From Sinotaia quadrata (lineage: Eukaryota; Mollusca; Gastropoda; Architaenioglossa; Viviparidae), in assembly GCA_028829895.1 (NCBI GenBank), contig CM054177.1:75224163-75288162 (forward strand): a stretch of 64,000 nt of DNA. The letters run 5' to 3'. Of this stretch, positions 22,601 to 35,417 are shown in pieces. Position numbers and translations under genes: made by a program. A model generated the notes under the pieces. That model searched no databases, was not told the DNA's origin, and saw only the letters and a program-made list of their open reading frames with translations. The stretch's first letter is position 1; every line of letters begins with the position of its first letter.

Positions 22601-25600
22601 TTCAAATGGACCCACCCATCATGGTACACTTCCCCAGAGAATGAGTCATTTATGTATTTCTTTTGTAATAGCATATGGATGATATCTGTTGATATCCATT
22701 TACATTCCTGATTGACTATTCAGATGATGGGATTTTTCTTCCTTTATTATAATATTTAACTGCTGACATCAGTATGTTAGATGTAGTAATGTACTATTAG
22801 TTTATCTTCCTTGTGTGTTACATAACAACACATTTTAATATAATTTTATTTTAATTAAACCACTCTTGTGCATTACCACTCGTTATGAATACAATGTTGT
22901 TATATGCTACTTACCTTAATTACAATTAGTTATTGCCATTGATGATTACTGCTCAACCGAATGTAATATTAGTTTAGGCTCATCATTAGTTGCAACTCAC
23001 CTTAATCTTAGTTTACCTCTGTTTCTTACCAAGCACCCTAGTAATTCCAAAATTTAATAGATGTTATTTTACCTTCATTTTGAGGTTACTACTCTCATTG
23101 ATTAATATAATATACTTTTTGTATTTTATTTATAGACAGAATTCAAAGTCTCTTTATCTTGTGCTTTTTAAAATTTGAATTAGATAATGTAGCCATAAAC
23201 GGTGCTCTTTATTTGTTATTTTTATATATAAACTATACAGGTTTAGTGGCTGCATGTTTAGGTCAGCAGCTTGTTCTAACACATGCACCATCCTATGTAA
23301 AAGTTCAACAGCAGAAAGAACCTCTGGCTGTGAGTGATGTGCCAGAGGTCATCAGCAACACTCTTGGCCTTTCAGACGCCAAAGTAAGCTTAGATTTCTA
23401 GTTTTTAAGAGAGAATTTTGATTTTATTGTGTAATGGCATAATTTATTATATTCAGAATTTGCAACCATCTATGTCTATTTAGGAACTCTTGAGCTACTT
23501 TTAAGTGTTTTATTTTCTTCTTCATTACATGGATATTAGTTAATTTTAAAAAAAAACAACTCAGCTAATTGCTTGCAATGGCTGAGGTGATACTTTATTC
23601 ACTTGATTTAGAATATGATTGTAGTTATTTTTTTGGCATTTCCCTACTCATTTTCATATTTTTAATAACTAGTCAAAAACGTTCATAGTAGTAAATACAA
23701 TTTGTTTGATTACATTCTTAAAGTATAATGCATAATTGTTCACATTTTTGTCATGGGATACTGCTGTTTTCCTCATCCTACCCAACCATTTCTTACCCAT
23801 ATCTAATTAAAAAAATAAATTAAATTAAATTCAAAATCAAGTAAAGAGAAGTATTATATGCCACCAATTTCTCCTCATATCTTATCTGCTACTAATGCAT
23901 ATGTATATAATAAATGAATCACTAAAGAAAAAGTTAAGAATTTTTATGAATGTTCTTAAAAAAATAAAACAATTAGTTTTTGATATTAAGAAGTCCATCA
24001 CATTGATAGGGGTTCTTTTTAAGCATTATAGAGTGATAAGTTTTAATTATTTTATTTTTTTCTTTTGAGAGTGATTTTCTTTAGCCCATTGTTTGTCAAA
24101 CATTATTTTTTTAAAATACAAGAGAGAATGTTGCTCTAGTTTCATATTAATAATATTATGTTTAAGCAGAAAGTGAACAGTTTTACTAAACAAGTTTTGG
24201 CTGATTTATCTTCTCCTTGAATTGTCATTTTGTGGACTGTGCTCTCTTTGAATTTGCTGGGAGTTATACTGTATGCTGTATTTCCTCTTTATTTAAAAGG
24301 ACTTCTTTCTTTTGTTTATAAATACTTTATTATATTTCAGTGGTATTTATGCTGCAATATTCCATTTACAAATAAATTTGTTATGTATTGAAAATAAGGA
24401 TGAAATTGTTATCTAATAATGATATCTTAATTATGTATTGTTTTGCTTTTTTTTTTTTTTTTTAGAACTATTCACTAATTCAGCCCAGTTTGTCAGTGTG
24501 TGGTTTAAGCTTATTTTTAAAGAGTTATTTCCTTTGCTGTGCTCACTGTATAGATTGTTGTTATATATTTATTTATTAAAATTGATGTGGTCAACAAACA
24601 GAATGTTATAATAAAAAATACCTAAAAAAAATAGAATTGGATGTAATTCTTCCACTATTTGTTGATGATTTTGTTAATTGGCTGTTCCATTGTGTTTCAA
24701 CCCAGATGTTTGGCATTTTGAACAGAATTATCCTTAAGATAAATGCAAAGTAAATGAGTGTGCTGCCTTGTCAACTGTCTTTGTGGCATATCCTTCTTGA
24801 AAAGAATTTGCTACTGCCAAAACATTATGCACTGGTTTTAGTGATACAAAGAGAAATTTTGATTTGAAGAAAAACTAATTAACAGTATTACTCCTTGAGT
24901 TAGCAGTTGCAATCACAAATTTATTTAACAATAATGTATATTTAATTAGAATTATTTAAAGAGTGTGTATTTGCAAAATAATTTTGTTGTTCATATTTTA
25001 TTTTCTAGAAACCTCAGTGGAAAGGTCTTCAGTCAGGATCTCTATTCAAACGCCCAAAAGCTAATGTCTTGTTGACGGTTGTCACATCTCAGTCTGACAA
25101 CTTGCAGGCTCAGAATTTATCTTCCTTTCCTGTTGATTCTGTAAGTATTTTCTTGTTTGATTTTGCTAAAATTCAAATTTATTTCCTATTGAATTCTCAC
25201 ATTTAATTTTTCTCTTTCTGATATGGTCACAATTTAAAGCAGTGGTTTCAGGTTTAACCCATTCCCTGTTGGAAGTGCATTTTTCTACACTGCACTGTAG
25301 ATTACATAAGCATGTTTTTCCGCAATACACTGTAGATTACATAAGTGCCTTTTTCCACACTACTCTGTCTATGACATTTAAGTGTATCTATGTTTAAAAG
25401 CAGATGGTTTTTCACATAATGCCAAATTGAGGCTGATTTTGAAGCCAATTGGAACTTCACTACACTGTGACGAATTGTTGTTGTGCTCTGGATCCACAAA
25501 GTTGACCTGCCTGTCTGTAGGCTAGGTCGAAAATGGTTCCACTACTGTTACTCTGCGACGAGTCTGTTGTCACACTTCAGTGGTGTGTCATCGGGGCGTG

Positions 25601-28600
25601 GTATTGCCCTCCATCAGTATGTCTGCCTGGATGCAATCGCTCCACCCATGGGATAGGACTGGTTCAAGGCTTTCACTGTCCCGGGTAGTGTCTTGGTTGA
25701 CTGTTTTGTGTTTCGAGTAGAATTGGTATCTCTTAGAGATGGGTAGAAGATCTTTTCTCTCCTTTGCATCTCTCATCGACACGTTTAGTACCCTTCAGTT
25801 ACAATGGGAAAATGATTGGGTAACTTGAACAACAGTGGAGTTCGCTGGAATCGAGAAGTCCCCACTATCTTGGCAAGACACACAAAACAGTTAACACAAA
25901 ATGGACAAAACTACTATAAATGTTAAAACTGTCATAACTCTGCATGTAATTGAGCTACAGAGATGGTTTTGGCACAATTGGATTCAAAAGAAAAGATCTA
26001 TATTAAGAATGCACTCACCACAATAAAGAAATCTTCATTTTTTGTACACACACTTAGACATTTGCCAATTGTTTGTCTAAATTAATGCTTTTTCAGTTCA
26101 ATGATTCCTGTCCAGTCTAGCTTGGTACCACAAGGAATGTTCTTATATGCTGTATTCACACAATTTCATGCTTTCCACAACAGCACTTTACAAGGTGTGG
26201 TACTTAACTTAAATAAGCAATGCAATCTGCTGGTAGACTGTTATTCCACAATCTGCCTTCACTGGACACCGAAAGAGCTTCAAAAAAATGTGATAACAGC
26301 ACGTATCTCACCCCTACTCTTTGTTTCTGATAAAACTGGTTATTTGTCATTGATTTAGTATATATTTAGATTGGAGTCACTTTAGACAATTTTTAATTTG
26401 TAGTTTAGTAAGTATCTTTGCTTTTTAGCTATTGTTTTCTGTGTGCTTTGTCTCTAGAGTTGATTGTCCAATATTTATATATTATTTATTTGATAGGATG
26501 AATTTACATTGACATCAGAAATTGAAAGTGTCACTGTAAAAGTTTTGATTATTTTACTTATCTCTGACTCAGCTTGGTAGAATTTTAAGTGTATACATAA
26601 GATTTTATCTACATTTTTCCCCTCTCTGTTTCCTGATGGTAGGATGTCCCTCTCCTGGACATGAATCCACTGATGAACTTAATTCAGTCATCTTTTCTGG
26701 ATTATGAGCCTGTCCTGTTGGATCTCATGACTGATTCCAATGTAAGTATTTAAAGAGTTGTTACTGCAGGCTGCAGTTTAAATTGAGCCAGTATTAAATA
26801 ATGGTTATCATTACAGGTGTTTAAATGCTGTAAAGAATCACTTACTTCATGTAATCTGAGTTAGATATAAGAAATTGTTGACCAGTTATTTAGGATGGTA
26901 GTTATAAGAAATTGTAGAACTAAACCATTAATGTTCTATAACCTAATATGTTTGCTTTGGATATAGATGATTTGCTATATCCATTTACACCAAAGCTAAG
27001 CTTTGATAGACAGAAAATGGCAGAATACCACTAAAGAGTTCAAAATTACATAGGAATATAATTTTTAAGAAACAAGCAAAATCATAAATTAAATACAGCA
27101 AATAATGTTCTTGCTTTCCTAGCATCGCACACACACACGCATGCTGTGCAGTTTTGGGTGATAATGTGTGAAACATTTCAGAGTTATGTTTAGATTTAGG
27201 AATTGTAAAATGCCATTGAACTTAAATGGACTGGATTGAGGACACTGGTTGAAAATTATGCACATTGCTTCATTTAAAATAATTTTATCATTTCCTTACT
27301 AATTTTACTCTGTACAATTTTATATTTATTTCTTAGATGTTTGATGTGAACACACCCAATGATGTCTTCCACAAACTCCCCAAATCTGTGCGTTCTTTGG
27401 CTGACCGATTATTGGATAGTGACTCAGTCCTATCTCGTGTTGATGCAGGATCACTCAACCGAAGTGATGTGCCTGATTTGACACTTTTGACTGAGCTTCA
27501 AATGATTGACCATGTCCTGAAAACAGTGAGTGATACTTTAGTTTGGATTGAACGATAGTTTGGATTGAACGAATACGCTTATTAGCATTTAGATTTTTAA
27601 TTGTTATTAAAATACTTTAGTGTGGATTGGATGTAAGTACAAAGAAACACTTAGTTTTTTAATTATTATTAAAGTACTTTAGCATGGATTGAATGTATGT
27701 ATAGATTAATACTTAGAGCTTTGATTGTTTTTAAAATACTTTAGTGTGGATTGGATGTAAGTACAAATTAACACTTAGATCTTTGATTGTTATTGTTCTT
27801 TTTAAATCTATTTACTTGACGTTAAGATTATTTGCATTGAACAAGGTGTAGGAAATTCTTTTAGTTGAAGTTCACACTAGTTCGAATTTCATGTTAATAC
27901 CTTGGAACTAGCAAGTGATAGTCTAAAATAGGAAACTTTACCTTAGTATCCTAACTGTACATGTTAAACAAGTCAGTTTAATATTAAACAAGAGTATACA
28001 TAACTTTTTAAAAACATCACCTCCTACATGTGTCTGCAATCGCACTGATGGGATAGAAATCTGAGAATGATCTTTTAAGGATTACTTTATAAAAAGGCAC
28101 AGGAGACAAGAGACTTTGTTTTACAGTGGAGCTTATGATCTATGGATAGTAATGCTGTGATATATATTGAAATGACACAAGTTGGAGGAATTTAAAATGT
28201 CTTTCAAGCACTAAAATGTGCATATACTGTATTGTAAAACATTTTGCTTGCTTGAATAGACAAATTGTATTTGTGAAATTTATAATCCCACCCAACCAAC
28301 CACCTCCCCTCCACGACCACCATCAACCACCCAGCCTCCTAGTATCACCTTACTGTTAGCATTAACAAATCCCCCCCCTCACCACCACCTCCACCACCTA
28401 TCTATCTATGATCTTGTTCTTCAAAGTCTGTTGTTTCTTCATTGAAAGATGATTCAAATGGCGTGCAATATATAAACTGCATTTTCAACTTTGCTACTGT
28501 GCTTTATTAGTTCCAATTTAGCTTTCAGGATAATGCTGCTGTGGTTATCCTAGGTTCAAAATCTGTGCTGTCACCAGCACCATGTCTACTATTCATGGTT

Positions 28601-31600
28601 GAGAATGTTCAATCAGCAATTTGCTATAAGTTAATTTGGAGCACTTGCTTCTTGTCACACAAGAGAATTGAATTGAAAAACAACTAATGCTGTTGGAAAA
28701 AGATATGTTTTATGCTTTCTATAATAAGTTGAACTGAGTCAAAAAATATATAGTGACATAATAGCGGAATATTTCCATTTGCTTCCTCAAACATTAAGTA
28801 GTATTATAAAACAGCACATATTGAGGAGATATCAAGTTTATGGTGCTTTTGTTAATTAAAACATTTTATTGAGGAGGCATAAGTGCATGATGCTTTTGTT
28901 TTGTTAAAATCAAAATAAATGGAAGCTGTTATTTAATGTTTTGAAATTGTATTTTTATATGAATTTGGATACATTTATTTCTAATAGATTTCATTATTTC
29001 TTTTTTGAAGGAAAAAGAAAAGTATACAGATCTGTCATAATTTAATTTTTAATCTGAAGAACATTGTTGCAGCTTCATGACAGTGATGCACTCCTTTCGG
29101 GCAAAACACCAGACCTCTTCTCTTTCACCATCACTGGCCTTAAGTCCATTGTAGATGCCCATGGTCCGGAATCAGAACAGATGAAGGATGCCCACACTAT
29201 GGTCTCCAAATTTATAGATACAGTAAGTGTTCATTACAGCTAGATGCCGACAGGGTTTTGCATAGATCATCTTTATGTTCATTTGCTTGCTTGTAATCCA
29301 TTACTTTTTTTTAGAAAAAAAATTATATTTCATTGTAATAAATGAGTTTTGCTGATAATACAGTAACACCTTGATTATTAGATCTTTGATTGCTCAGTGT
29401 GATGACCATTCAGTTCATAGCAAAATTTGCTAAGATTTTTAAATAGTCGTAACAATCCTTGAGGTATAAATATTTTTCATGACATTTAATGGAGTTGTGT
29501 TATTGTTGTGAAATGTTATTGTTTTAATTTATGTCAAGGTGAGTTTGTTGCTGTTTTACTGTGGAAATAGACAAGTTGCTTTATGTTTGTAGCAACATTG
29601 AAAAGCCCTTGAAAAATGAGAGCCATCTTGAAAACTTGATCTGCCTATAAACCCTTGAAGTATTTGAGAAGCCTTTGATTTTTAAAGAAATATCCTACCA
29701 TTTTTTTAATGCCGTGAAAATATTTTAAAGTCATATTACCGTCATCATAGTTTTGTTATTTTGGATTTCACTACTGTTTATTTCAGTATTTATTTCAGTA
29801 TTTATTTCAGCTCCTTTCACTTTTTAAGCGCTGCATCCCAAGATAGGCTACCAGAAATTCTGAGCCCTGGGATGTAGGTCATAACTTAGCTTGGAAAAAA
29901 TCATAATCCAATTCTGGTATGAAGCTTATTCTTTCATTTCAGCTGTGTACAGCTTTTACATTAATTGCTTTTAGTGCAAATACACACGCCATTTGGAATA
30001 TCGCTTGATTCATTTCACTTCTGGAAATGGATACAGCTGTTGGTGTATGCAATTTTCTTCTTGCATATGAAGACTTTTTGTGTATTTTTTTATATCAGGT
30101 TTTTGCTTTAATATATTGACACTGGGAAAGTGCATTTTTAATGAGAAATGGATATCTAAGTATACTTGGATATGAGCATGTGAAACAGATAGACACAAAG
30201 CAATGTGTTTGACATGCAGAAAAGATATTGATTTTGGGGAAATGGGAGAAATTGCATTAGCATCCATTCTGCTGGATTAAAGCATAAATCAAATATAGCC
30301 TCTGGATCATTAAATTTGTTTAACATCAATTCATTTTTGTGGATGGAGGATGCTAAAGCCAATGGTTCTTCAGTGTTAAAAAACAGTTCTTCAGCAAGTG
30401 AAACTATGTCAGCTGTATTTCTAATGGATTCTGTGCCCATTCCACAAGTACAATCTCTGATTTTTTGAACAAATCAGATGTATTGAGAGCAGAAGTTTTG
30501 TGAATTATATAAACAATTGTCAACCACAACTCTTATCACTCCAATGAGAGTATTAGCAAATTGTTTGCTGATATGTTTCTAGACAGTAAAATTATAATTA
30601 CTGTATTTAATACTCATTTTTGTATATTGATATTAAATTTGCTTATGCTGTCATAAATTGTTTGCAACAGAATTAAATGTCAAAGGTTTTTTTTATAACA
30701 AATTTTGTTTTTTTTGAACTTTGTTGCATACACTAGTAGCCCTTGAATTTTATAATATTAGGCTCTTGAAAAGCCCTTGATTTTTTTTGTTGAAGATCGC
30801 CTATGAACCCTGTATGATATTTACTGCAGAATAGTTGATGTCTTGATCAAGAGATACTTTGTAAAGAAATCAGTTTGCATATTTTTGATTTGTGCATAGC
30901 ATAGTTTGAGTATTTTAATTTGAACATATGAAATGTTGTTTATAATTTTTTAGTTACTAAAAGGTTTTTGTTTTCCCATTATGATGTGAAGGAATTTTCT
31001 GTTAAATTACATTTTTGCTTGCACCATTATAAAGAAGAAAATCTGTGTTTCAAGGATTCGAGTAAGGTTTTTTAATTATATAAATGAAATTACAACCCAT
31101 TGAGTTTAAATAATTTATTTTACTCTTAATAATATATTATTTTATCTCAGTCACTTAAAAAGAGGACAAGGCAATGGAAAACTGGTGTTGCCTGAGGTCA
31201 ATAGTTTATTATGTATTATGATGGAATTCAATAAAGTGAAATAAAATATTTTATTTTAAATCTTTCAGATAGACCTGCCATCATTTTGGTTATTAAAAAT
31301 ATTTTGTTTTTAGATTTAGAATTTGTGATTAAAATAAAAAACGTACAAATATGAATATATTATTTTTATAAACTTATTAATAATACAAAATATTATCACA
31401 AATGTTGAGTTAATTATTTCTTAAAATATTATATCACAATTAAGCAGTCTCAGCAATCTTTGACAAATGTCAGCAATAACATTATTTTGTCAGCATGTCA
31501 TTAAGTGATTCTTTGAACGTTGCAGAATGCATTACAGCTAGATGTATATGTGACCTGTCACCACAAAAAGATACTTAAGTCGCGCAAGGCTAAGCCTAGA

Positions 31601-34600
31601 AAAACGGCAAAAACGAAGGTGGGGGTCTACATGGGTGAAATTGAGATTTTCATTTTAGCGTGTTCCCAAACCATCGAACAACAAATTACTAGCGTGTTTT
31701 TCCTTAATTCGAACTAGAAATAGCTTTATTATTATTTTTTTGTGACCTACTGTCTAACTTCGAAGGAAAAATATGGCCCAAAAGTGCTATAATCTGATGA
31801 TCGTAGACGGTAGAATCCCTGGCTGAACCTCATCATGTTGTATATCAGAATGCTCAGGAAAAAGCCTATTTTTATGCTGACGACACTGGTTATTTATAAC
31901 ATTTAATCAGAATGTTTTATAAGGCTGTGCTTGGCATAAACAAAGTGAAAAGCGTCAGCCAATCCGCAGACAGTTTATCAAAGCTTGCTATAAGTTACCA
32001 AGCATGCTCTCATAAAAAGACGGTCGCGATTGGTTGAAACGCACACAAGGGAGACAGTTTTGTCCTGTAATGCGTAATGTAAACATGGAGAAACGAATCG
32101 CTAATTTGTTGAATTCATGTAAAGAAAGCAACATCTTAGAAAAAGAAAGCATTCAGATTAAAGATTTGATATCTGATTATTTTGCTAATGAGGATGTAGC
32201 TGATGGATTTTCATCTGAAAGTGACACGGACAGCGAATCGCGTGATCGAACAACGAAAAAGACGAAGCAGACGACAGCTGACGTTAACTGACTGTACACT
32301 GAAGTGAAAGGTGTGCTATAATTATTGGATTATTTAAATGATATTTTTTTTAAGAATGTGAAAGTAATGCAGCTTTAATCTGTGATTTATTTAGTGGAGC
32401 TAGCATCAGATTTAGAAAGAGGTATCAATTCAATATTATGCCTTAATTTTAGAATATTCTGTGAGCCACAATAATCATTCTCGCATACAGAAATTCTAAT
32501 CGTTATGGCTTAAAAAGACTGTTGTCTGTAAATGATGTAACAATATATTTGTTGTTTATAGTTATTACAGTGTTAGCTATTGTGTCTTCTTCAACTCTGA
32601 TTGCAAATGAAGCAGATTAATATATGGTTGCTAAGGAAAAACCTCTCAGAAATGTGTTCAATCTTTGAGGCCGATTTTCTCAAAATGGCCGTCCGGACAG
32701 TAGTGCACTTCAAACAAACATAACTTTTCCATATTTTGTCCTACACTCTTTATTTTTATATCAACAGAAAGCCCTTTCAATTTTCTTTCTATTGATATAT
32801 ATATATCTCAATACCCCCAAAATCCAACTTAAGTATCTTTTTGTGGTGACAGGTCACATATAGATATGCCAGTACTAAAACCAGGGAATATGACAGTATA
32901 TGAACAATATTTGTGCCACGTTTTTCATTGCAATTTCCACTGACATTTTCATTATTCAAAATCTAGGTTGTAGTGTATAAACTTGAAATTGCTCATGAGA
33001 TCATTCCAACCATTCTTAACATTTGGTGCTGATAACAGCTAAATTTCTTGATTCATTGGAGAAATAGGTGTTGTTTATTGGGGATAGGTCAAGATAAAAC
33101 TATTTTGTCTTTTGGATTTACATCTTACCCCCCATTCATAATCACCTGAAGATATAATACTCAGAGTAAGGTCTGGTCCTGATCATTAAGGTCTCTCTCA
33201 GTTCCATCATTAGCAGCAGAATTTTATTTAAATTTAATTTTTATAACTATGTTTTTTTTTTTTAATGTATAGATGACAGCAGAATTTCGAAAGTTGTACA
33301 AAGACAATGTTGTTGTGGAAGTTTTAGTGGTGCCCGTGCCAGAGAGAGGTTTGGTGCGTAAATCTCGCAGCCTTCTGCAAGCAACATCTGAACCACCACC
33401 TTCAGTGGTAAATTGATTTAATTTTCTCATATCTGACCTTAAATGTGTTTGTGTTTGCAAAAACCAGGCTAAAGTGATAAAAAAAAGAAAAGAAGAAAAT
33501 GTGGCTTTTTTTCCCCCTAATTTACTAACATTTGGAATCTCCTGTTTATTTTTAAAAAAAAATTAATTTATGTCAGATAATTTTTTCATTTTTAAGAAGT
33601 ACACCCCCCCCCCTCCTCCTGACTATTAAAGGGGAGAAATCATATAATCAAAAATTATGATATTTAATTGCTTATTTGATGAGAACTAGAATTTTCTTTG
33701 GGAACTGACTGGTGATTCTAACTTCCAAAATGTTTGAATTACATCCTGAAAGAATGAAAAATTAAAACGAAATTTTCATTTTCCTACAAATGTATTTATA
33801 CTATAGTATAGGGAATACTATAAATGACATTTAGCGAAAATTTTCTGATTTGTAGGTATATTATTACTATATATAACATGAAGTGGCCTATATCAATCTA
33901 ATCAAATACTATCGTTCAAAAAGTATTAAAAAGAGGTTTTAATCACATCTTGGTTTGTATTGTTGCATAAAAAAACCCCGAAAAAAAATTTAAAAAATGA
34001 AGAAGTTAAGTTAGTTCTATTTAATTATAACCTTTATTATGTTTTTTTTTTAAGAGCTTACAAACAATTTTTGTTTCACTGATCTTGAAATCAGGCATAG
34101 TGTTTTATTATTATCATCAAGGCTGAATAAAATCAACCAGATTATGCTTTAAAATAACAGAAAAATGATAGAATGTTAGATAGTGACAAGTACTAAGCTA
34201 TTAAGTAGGCCTACACTTACAATTAAACTTAAGGGTGTGTTGAATGATGAATATCATTGTAGGCCTACTGCTTAATATTTAAGCATTATTTAATACCTTT
34301 AATTTACTGTTGAAAAACAGATCTTGAGGTATAATATATTTTACTCAAATTTTGTTAACAACAGTTCACAAATAATTAAAATAAATCGAGTGACAGTGCT
34401 GGCTGAGCAGGCAGTGTCACAGTCGAGTGTGTTGACCTGACATGAAGCGTGTACTTGATACATTATGTTGATCAGAAACTATTAATTTATCATACTGTTG
34501 GAAGATATATGGGAATGGCACACCACTTGCACAATCAGAAACTGTAACAAATTGAATTAATTTAATTTTGTTTCTCTCACTATCATACACTGCATGGCCA

Positions 34601-35417
34601 TCAGTGTATTCATTCATTAGGATTTTGACTACTACTTTTTTTCTAGATATTTGGTTTATTTCTAGTTTGTTTTCTATTGAAAAAACAATCCTTTTATAGT
34701 TTGACTTAATCATGCATTGTACTTTTCAACTTTGAAATTTGAAATTGTGTGTATTCAGAAATGTCACAGAACTCTTCATGTTTCCACACTGCGGATCACC
34801 ATTTAATTCGTGTTTTGTCGTACTGTTGTGACATTCTTAGCAGCTATCTTCTTACATTGTACAATTATTTTTATTTTTATTTTATTTTAAATTTTAAGCA
34901 GCCAGCTTAACACATCCCATATTTCATATACATTTTTTTTACATCATGGATAATCAGGAATCTACTATATTAAGTATCTAGCTGTAATGATTCAGAACTG
35001 ACACATTAATGAGAATCCTCAAGCGGCATAGTTTTGTGCACTCACTAAACAGTAAACTATTTTCGTAATTTCCCCTTTCATTAAATCAGTGAGGAAATTC
35101 TTACTCTGAATGTTTACCAAACTACTTTCAGTGTATAAATCAGGACCAAACCATTGATCAGATGATGAGAATCTTCATGTAAATTTGTGCGCTCACTAAA
35201 CCACTTTCAATTTCATACTTTCCAGAGCATGGAACTGAAATACAACCTTGGTTGGGATTATGACAAAGACTTTGCTGCCATGTGCAACATCGTTCTGTGG
35301 CTCAGTGTGGCTCTCATTATTACAGTCTTCGTCATCTCATACGGCATGTGGAACATTGACCCTGGTCGTGACTCCATTATCTACCGTATGACAAGCCAGC
35401 GTCTTAAGAAGGACTGA
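19575..35417 (+). CDS. ATP6AP2: ATP6AP2, V-ATPase accessory protein 2 / (pro)renin receptor, complete eight-exon gene
   Basis: Single-pass membrane protein needed for V-ATPase Vo assembly in the ER; also a (pro)renin and Wnt co-receptor in vertebrates. Exons: 19575-19620, 23241-23383, 25009-25140, 26643-26741, 27337-27525, 29073-29222, 33273-33407, 35226-35417. They total 1086 nt, 361 residues (human 350). The signal peptide is about residues 1-24. The lumenal domain includes LFKRPKANVLLTVV (human LFHRPRATVMVMV). A furin-type site RKSR|S ends at residue 285, where human has RKTR|T. The transmembrane helix is about 317-340, followed by MWNIDPGRDSIIYRMTSQRL, almost identical to human, and a C-terminal KKD. 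Every internal junction after the first is phase 0. Start context CAAAATGG is good. Confidence 0.96.
19621..23240 (+). other. ATP6AP2: ATP6AP2 intron 1
   Basis: 3.6 kb, very AT-rich, many short A/T runs; no coding or transposon signature recognised. Confidence 0.7.
23241..23383 (+). CDS. ATP6AP2: ATP6AP2 exon 2
   Basis: Residues 16-63: end of the signal peptide (LVAACLG), then QQLVLTHAPSYVKVQ and DVPEVISNTLGLSDAK. Acceptor CTATACAG, donor AAA|GTAAGC. Confidence 0.9.
23384..25008 (+). other. ATP6AP2: ATP6AP2 intron 2
   Basis: 1.6 kb, AT-rich; nothing recognised. Confidence 0.7.
25009..25140 (+). CDS. ATP6AP2: ATP6AP2 exon 3
   Basis: 44 codons, KPQWKGLQSGSLFKRPKANV onwards; aligns with the human W-x-GL-x-x-GNLFHRPRA block. 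Confidence 0.93.
25141..26642 (+). other. ATP6AP2: ATP6AP2 intron 3
   Basis: Part of it (about 25255-26345) is noticeably GC-richer than flanking intron and starts with a direct repeat of about 50 bp (CACTGTAGATTACATAAG twice). It may be an old transposon, but no termini or protein were recognised. Confidence 0.45.
26643..26741 (+). CDS. ATP6AP2: ATP6AP2 exon 4
   Basis: 33 codons, DVPLLDMNPLMNLIQSSF onwards. Acceptor GATGGTAG, donor AAT|GTAAGT. Confidence 0.88.
27337..27525 (+). CDS. ATP6AP2: ATP6AP2 exon 5
   Basis: 63 codons including PKSVRSLADRLL and SLNRSDVPDLTLLTELQMI, matching human SLSRNNEVDLLFLSELQVL. Donor ACA|GTGAGT. Confidence 0.95.
27526..29072 (+). other. ATP6AP2: ATP6AP2 intron 5
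   Basis: Begins with a tandem repeat (27533-27795) only 8 bp after the donor. A CCACC-rich tract lies at 28290-28400. Confidence 0.6.
27533..27795 (+). repeat. Intronic tandem repeat, about 62-bp unit
   Basis: About four units with core ACTTTAGTGTGGATTGGATG followed by TAAGTAC. Two units contain ATGTAAGTAC, a good 5' splice-site match. Confidence 0.8.
29073..29222 (+). CDS. ATP6AP2: ATP6AP2 exon 6
   Basis: 50 codons, including KTPDLFSFTITGLKSI (human SPDLYSLELAGLDEI). Acceptor TTGTTGCAG, donor ACA|GTAAGT. Confidence 0.94.
31549..32858. mobile_element. TIR DNA transposon, about 1.31 kb, probably non-autonomous
   Basis: Perfect 32-bp terminal inverted repeats starting TGTGACCTGTCACCAC (31549-31580 and 32827-32858), flanked on both sides by TATA (31545-31548 and 32859-32862), a likely target duplication (TA or TATA). 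GC content exceeds the host intron. An 85-codon ORF (32034-32291) ends in an acidic/serine tail. No DDE transposase was recognised, so superfamily is open. The TIR itself contains a short palindrome, TGACCTGTCA-like. Confidence 0.88.
32034..32291 (+). CDS. Small acidic ORF inside TIR transposon
   Basis: 85 codons, with KRIANLLNSCKESNILEKES, then LISDYFANED and a SESDTDSES acidic run followed by basic KKTKQ. The composition suggests a regulatory or N-terminal transposase fragment. I do not recognise the family; it could be chance coding. Confidence 0.35.
   Translation: MKRTQGRQFCPVMRNVNMEKRIANLLNSCKESNILEKESIQIKDLISDYFANEDVADGFSSESDTDSESRDRTTKKTKQTTADVN
33273..33407 (+). CDS. ATP6AP2: ATP6AP2 exon 7 (furin-type site)
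   Basis: 45 codons, MTAEFRKLYKDNVVVEVLVV, then RKSRSLLQ. RKSR matches R-x-x-R and sits where human ATP6AP2 is cleaved. Confidence 0.94.
33408..35225 (+). other. ATP6AP2: ATP6AP2 intron 7
   Basis: 1.8 kb AT-rich; a C-rich run near 33605. A 98-codon minus ORF (34417-34713) has no recognised product. Confidence 0.65.
35226..35417 (+). CDS. ATP6AP2: ATP6AP2 exon 8 (transmembrane and tail)
   Basis: 63 codons plus stop: KYNLGWDYDKDFAAMCNIVL, the membrane helix, then NIDPGRDSIIYRMTSQ. The most diagnostic exon of the gene. Confidence 0.97.
   Translation, partial: SMELKYNLGWDYDKDFAAMCNIVLWLSVALIITVFVISYGMWNIDPGRDSIIYRMTSQRLKKD

Larger units (their letters stand above)
29223..33272 (+). other. ATP6AP2: ATP6AP2 intron 6
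   Basis: 4 kb. Holds the TIR transposon at 31549-32858; the rest is AT-rich with no further exon. Minus ORFs at 30010-30440 have no recognised product. Confidence 0.65.

Noticed and set aside
13640..34270. Recurring TAGGCCTA-like palindrome (for example 13647, 17212, 34206, 34261)
   Set aside because: Scattered and possibly common genome-wide; no excess can be shown without counting against a background model.
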